Of a stretch of DNA of 64,000 nucleotides, positions 61,664 to 64,000 are shown one piece after another. Source of the stretch: Streptomyces sp. A0642 (lineage in GTDB: Bacteria > Actinomycetota > Actinomycetes > Streptomycetales > Streptomycetaceae). The notes beneath the pieces are model-generated. The model was not told the origin of the DNA. It made no database searches and saw only the letters and a program-made list of their open reading frames with translations. Within the stretch, counting starts at the first letter, position 1. Each line of letters starts with the position of its first letter. The stretch spans positions 62,001 to 126,000 of the forward strand of contig NZ_SSBL01000020.1 of the NCBI RefSeq assembly GCF_004795105.1. Direction: 5' to 3'. The position numbers were made by a program, and so were the translations under genes.

Positions 61664-63160
61664 TCAGGCGGCCGCGTCGAAGGAGGACTGATGGGCGGTC
61701 ACGCGCCGGGCGGCCGAGGCGGGGCTGCGCCGTCCGCGTGAGGACACGCCGCGCTGACGACGCGCGACGACCGGGGCGGTGATCGTCACGGGAATACCGG
61801 AGGGTGCCTGCGCGCCGGTGATCCGGCCGAGCTCCTCTTCGCCGGAGCGGACCTGGGTGGTCCGGGGCACGATGCCGGCGGCGGCCATGAGGCGGGTCAT
61901 GTCGCGGCGCTGGTGAGGGGTGACCAGGGTGACGACGCTGCCGGACTCCCCGGCCCGGGCGGTACGCCCGCCGCGGTGGAGGTAGTCCTTGTGGTCGGTC
62001 GGCGGGTCGACGTTGACGACGAGGTCGAGGTTGTCGACGTGGATGCCGCGGGCGGCGACGTTCGTGGCCACGAGCACGGTGACGTGCCCGGTCTTGAACT
62101 GGGCCAGGGTCCGGGTGCGCTGCGGCTGCGACTTCCCCCCGTGCAGGGAAGCGGCCCGGACACCGCTGGCCAGCAGGTGGTCGGTGAGCTTGTCCACGGC
62201 CCGCTTGGTGTCCAGGAACATGATCACCCGGCCCTCGCGCGCCGCGATCTCGGTCGTCGTCCGGTGCTTGTCGGCGCCGTGGACGTGCAGGACGTGGTGC
62301 TCCATCGTGGTGACCGCGCCTGCGGACGGGTCGACGGAGTGGACTACCGGGTCGGTGAGATAGCGGCGGACCAGGCGGTCGACGTTGCGGTCGAGGGTGG
62401 CGGAGAACAGCATCCGCTGGCCCTCGGGGCGGACCTGGTCGAGGAGCGCGGTGACCTGGGGCATGAAGCCCATGTCGGCCATCTGGTCCGCCTCGTCCAG
62501 GACGGTGATCGCGACCTGGTCGAGTCGGCAGTCACCGCGGTCGATGAGGTCCTTGAGCCGGCCCGGTGTCGCGACGACGACCTCGGCGCCGTCACGCAGC
62601 GCGCGGGACTGCCTCCCGATCGACATTCCGCCGACGACGGTGGCGAGGCGCAGCCGCACCGAGCGGGCGTAGGGGGTCAGGGCGTCGGTCACCTGTTGAG
62701 CCAGCTCACGCGTCGGCACGAGGACCAGCGCCAGGGGCCGGCGCGGCTCGGCGCGCTGACCGGCGGTGCGGGCCAGCAGAGCCAGGCCGAAGGCGAGGGT
62801 CTTGCCGGAGCCGGTCCGCCCGCGTCCCAGGGCGTCGCGGCCCGCGAGGGTGTTCGGCAGGGTCGCCCCCTGGATCGGGAACGGAACGCTCAACCCCTGT
62901 GCGGTCAGCGCGGCCAGCAGGGGTGCGGGCAGGTCGAGGTCGGCGAACGCCTCGACCGCGGGCAGCGCGGGAGTGCTCGTGACCGGCAGGGCGAACTCGC
63001 CCTGGACGGTGGCGGGCCTCCGTCCCTGGCCGCCCGCACGGCCCGGGCCGCCGGACCCCTTCGGGGCGGAGGAGCCGGAGCGGCTGCTCCGCGCGGAACC
63101 CGCGGCGGAGGCGGCGGTGCGGCTGCGGGAGGATCGGGCGTTCGTACCTGTGGGATTCAT
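61664..63160 (-). CDS. DEAD-box RNA helicase (RhlE-like)
   Basis: A 498-residue RNA helicase. A Ser/Arg/Gly-rich N-terminus (1-70) precedes the core with motifs in order: Q region FPIQGATLP, Walker A GRGRTGSGKT, PTRELAQQ, ATPGRLKD, VLDEADQMAD, SATLDR, FLDTKRAVDK, SLHGGKSQPQR, VATNVAARGI and LHRGGRTARAG. The last is HRGGRTAR instead of the usual HRxGRTGR, common in this actinobacterial branch. The basic C-terminal tail (RRQRGVSSRGRRS) would bind RNA. ATG with AAGGAAGG upstream, part of which sits in a perfect hairpin. Upstream, a cold shock gene shares the strand, suggesting cold-induced RNA remodelling. Confidence 0.94.
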   Translation of the reverse strand: MNPTGTNARSSRSRTAASAAGSARSSRSGSSAPKGSGGPGRAGGQGRRPATVQGEFALPVTSTPALPAVEAFADLDLPAPLLAALTAQGLSVPFPIQGATLPNTLAGRDALGRGRTGSGKTLAFGLALLARTAGQRAEPRRPLALVLVPTRELAQQVTDALTPYARSVRLRLATVVGGMSIGRQSRALRDGAEVVVATPGRLKDLIDRGDCRLDQVAITVLDEADQMADMGFMPQVTALLDQVRPEGQRMLFSATLDRNVDRLVRRYLTDPVVHSVDPSAGAVTTMEHHVLHVHGADKHRTTTEIAAREGRVIMFLDTKRAVDKLTDHLLASGVRAASLHGGKSQPQRTRTLAQFKTGHVTVLVATNVAARGIHVDNLDLVVNVDPPTDHKDYLHRGGRTARAGESGSVVTLVTPHQRRDMTRLMAAAGIVPRTTQVRSGEEELGRITGAQAPSGIPVTITAPVVARRQRGVSSRGRRSPASAARRVTAHQSSFDAAA

Positions 63161-63170
63161 GAAGAACCTT

Positions 63171-63193
63171 CCTTGATACGGCACGTATCAAGG
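63171..63193 (-). promoter_or_regulatory. Hairpin overlapping the helicase ribosome binding site
   Basis: On the minus strand CCTTGATACG and CGTATCAAGG (63184-63193 with 63171-63180) pair perfectly over 10 bp around a 3-nt loop. The 3' arm ends in AAGG, which is the first half of the AAGGAAGG Shine-Dalgarno, 10 nt before the ATG. The stem could partly block ribosome access, or the DNA palindrome could bind a repressor. Confidence 0.65.
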
Positions 63194-63427
63194 AATTCCC
63201 GCAGCGGAATGACAGCGCAGGGAACTCACAAGAACGGGCCGGAGAGAATGCAAAAGGGGGCCCGGCTCACGGTTTATTCCGGAGCGGGGTACAGGCCGTG
63301 AAAGGGGGATGTCACGGGGCGGCGAATCCAGGACGGCGCCCGGGTGCGGCTCCGAAGGCGCGGTCACCCGCGGAGAGGACTCCACGGGAGGCGGTTGCCC
63401 CGCAGGTCACGTCACTGCGGGGAATGC

Positions 63428-63473
63428 CCGTGGCCGGGGCCCGGGCCCCGAGGGGTGCGGGCCCCGGCCACGG
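63428..63473 (-). terminator. Terminator after the cold shock gene
   Basis: Arms 63428-63443 and 63458-63473 pair perfectly over 16 bp with a 14-nt loop, fourteen bases past the cold shock stop. No T run. Confidence 0.85.
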
Positions 63474-63487
63474 AGGGTACGCCGGCG

Positions 63488-63691
63488 TCAGGCGGGGATG
63501 ATCTTCTCGGCCGTCGGGCCCTTCTGGCCCGGTGCGATGTCGAAGGTGACCTTCTGACCCTCGAGCAGCTCGCGGAAGCCCTCGGCGTCGATGTTCGAGA
63601 AGTGGGCGAACACGTCGGGGCCGCCACCGTCCTGCTCGATGAAGCCGAAACCCTTGGCCGCGTTGAACCACTTCACAGTGCCTGATGCCAT
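63488..63691 (-). CDS. Cold shock protein (CspA family)
   Basis: Single-stranded nucleic acid chaperone of 67 residues, the typical size. RNP1 is KGFGFI (13-18) and RNP2 VFAHF (27-31); the strand start MASGTVKWFNAAKGFG and GQKGPTAEKIIPA end are standard. ATG with AAGGAGA upstream. It is the upstream neighbour of the DEAD-box helicase on the same strand, with a strong hairpin between. A long AT-rich leader (63692 onward) fits a cold-regulated transcript. Confidence 0.97.
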   Translation of the reverse strand: MASGTVKWFNAAKGFGFIEQDGGGPDVFAHFSNIDAEGFRELLEGQKVTFDIAPGQKGPTAEKIIPA

Positions 63692-64000
63692 GCCATGTCT
63701 CCTTGGGGGGCAGTACGTCGGGGTCCGTGATGCACGGACCCCGCGTCGCCGCGATGATGCCCCGCCCGGAGGAAACCGGAAATACAATGAAGCTTTCCCG
63801 GCCGAAAAATCGGGGGAGAAGCCTGAAGTTTTGGGAACCACAACTGCAACTGAGATCGACAGTAGCATGCCGTAATGGCCCGCGTACGGTGAATAATTCC
63901 GCTCTCTCGGCAGCGGTAAAAACACTCCCGGCGTGGTGCGGTGAACCCTCATTTCGCGGCCGTAGATATTGGTCCACCCGGAGCACAGCTCACAGGAGGA
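63692..64000 (-). other. Leader and promoter region of the cold shock gene
   Basis: 309 bp to the window end without a supported gene. It is clearly more AT-rich than the rest of the window (for example around 63780-63870). On the minus strand a TACTGT at 63868-63863 could be a -10. A long untranslated leader is typical of cold shock genes; the limits here are not determined. Confidence 0.45.

Larger units (their letters stand above)
63161..63487. other. Leader region between helicase and cold shock genes
   Basis: 327 bp with no supported gene. It contains the helicase leader with its ribosome-binding-site hairpin, an additional short inverted repeat ATTCC/GGAAT at 63196-63211, and the cold shock gene's terminator at 63428-63473. 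The helicase promoter probably lies in the AT-richer part near 63230-63300 but is not placed. Confidence 0.5.

Noticed and set aside
1..64000. Long antisense open frames over nearly every gene (for example opposite serA, ilvB, ligA, gatA, the LuxR gene)
   Set aside because: Typical of very high GC sequence; they lack ribosome binding sites, conserved motifs and sensible composition.
1..64000. CRISPR arrays, insertion sequences, phage genes, attachment sites, tRNA or rRNA genes
   Set aside because: Looked for on both strands; no regular spaced repeats, transposase or integrase motifs, or cloverleaf sequences were found.

Overview
The window is a high-GC actinobacterial chromosome segment, almost certainly from Streptomyces. 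Third codon positions are nearly all G or C, GTG and TTG starts are common, most terminators are long GC stems without a T run, and the gene order matches the S. coelicolor core as I remember it (roughly SCO5469-SCO5520 read backwards). I see no mobile element, CRISPR array, tRNA or rRNA.

Left part (0-19 kb): the 5' part of proline dehydrogenase, divergent from a PucR-type regulator with paired palindromes in its promoter. Then come a TetR gene, serA and the branched-chain cluster ilvB-ilvN-ilvC. The ilvB transcript starts with a 13-codon leader peptide containing Ile-Leu-Val-Leu codons and a T-run terminator, a classic ribosome-mediated attenuator. Upstream lies a membrane PAS-GGDEF protein with a decayed EAL domain. 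Next are a 2-hydroxyacid dehydrogenase, an aldo/keto reductase, a PQQ-type sugar dehydrogenase lipoprotein and a large LuxR/LAL ATPase-regulator.

Middle (19-44 kb): a membrane protein with an acidic repeat, an MMPL exporter, a membrane Ser/Thr kinase, and gatC-gatA-(small membrane protein)-gatB for tRNA-dependent amidation. These are followed by an RmdB-type GGDEF-EAL protein, ligA, a short MetE-like protein, an SDR, a LOG-family protein, DUF427 and a catalytically dead-looking alpha/beta hydrolase. A sulfur-transfer pair (cysteine desulfurase and mnmA) flanks a Tat-exported amidase. Then come two small membrane proteins divergent from a FabR-like TetR, a WYL regulator, an acyl-CoA thioesterase and a TRIC-type channel.

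Right part (44-64 kb): a five-gene peptide ABC importer (permease C, binding protein, permease B, ATPases D and F, with GTGA overlaps) and two SseB-like genes beside a P-loop kinase-like gene. A tandem glycine riboswitch then controls gcvT-gcvH-glyA, followed by sdaA. Together these make a one-carbon/serine module in which glycine turns on its own cleavage and serine is deaminated to pyruvate. After about 58.6 kb the order no longer follows this block. A GAF-SpoIIE phosphatase, a GvpU-like protein and a cold/stress group (an SCO5918-type protein, a CBS-like protein, a DEAD-box helicase, a cold shock protein) end the window.

The observations most worth following are the ilvB attenuator, the hairpin over the helicase ribosome binding site, the paired GACA-NN-TGTC operators, the decayed EAL domain, the hydrolase lacking both Ser and His, the SseB pair beside the glycine riboswitch, and a 59-bp tandem duplication across a TetR stop codon.
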